Shown piece by piece: positions 64,000 to 64,000 of a stretch of 64,000 nt of DNA; within the stretch, counting starts at the first letter, position 1, and each line of letters opens with the position of its first letter. Position numbers and translations under genes: made by a program. Below the pieces are notes generated by a model, which was not told the origin of the DNA, searched no databases, and was given only the letters and a program-made list of their open reading frames with translations. Location of the stretch: contig JARGSG010000013.1 in assembly GCA_030374805.1 (NCBI GenBank), positions 496,001 through 560,000 on the forward strand. The letters are read 5' to 3'. The DNA is from Gracilaria gracilis (lineage: Eukaryota > Rhodophyta > Florideophyceae > Gracilariales > Gracilariaceae).

Positions 64000-64000
64000 A

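Overview
This is nuclear DNA from a eukaryote, most likely a red alga of the florideophyte (Chondrus-like) type. That placement is inference. It rests on mostly intron-poor host genes with TATA boxes close to the start codon, islands of genes separated by old Ty3/gypsy copies, a GC-rich carbohydrate-sulfotransferase-like gene, an ephrin-receptor-type cysteine-rich secreted protein and a large Sel1-repeat membrane protein. No rRNA, organelle gene or CRISPR array was seen.

Layout. 1-6300: a decayed minus-strand Ty3/gypsy element, continuing off the left edge. 6300-17400: a transposon graveyard holding a tyrosine-recombinase fragment, a chromodomain-bearing fragment, unassigned ORF fragments, two inverted solo-LTR-like copies (one with a clear 5-bp target duplication) and an AT-rich stretch. 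17551-22342: a GC-rich gene island with a tRNA-Ala gene whose T-loop is enlarged, a two-exon C2H2 zinc-finger gene, a low-complexity GC-rich promoter region and a secreted protein whose predicted mature N-terminus is histidine (LPMO-like). 22600-27020: a hAT-type transposase with an intact ORF, beside a truncated and partly duplicated amidase gene.

27847-43344 is the main host gene island: symplekin, a perfect 56-bp-arm hairpin, a cysteine-rich secreted protein, a 1,745-residue Sel1-repeat membrane protein, a sulfotransferase-like gene with frame breaks, and a beta-repeat secreted protein with a stop inside its signal peptide. 44084-48657: two diverged head-to-head copies of a DUF4139-like gene. 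48700-55420: kinase remnants, a disordered hypothetical protein, a hAT-type MITE with an 8-bp target duplication and a transposon-associated ORF. 55430-62400: a nearly full-length but broken plus-strand Ty3/gypsy element. 62400-64000: a further ORF of probable retroelement origin.

Several genes share themes: cell-surface or extracellular function (LPMO-like, cysteine-rich, beta-repeat, sulfotransferase-like) and RNA 3'-end processing (symplekin). Nothing resembles a co-regulated operon. Single-base frame breaks recur in several host genes, so either pseudogenisation or residual assembly indels must be considered throughout.
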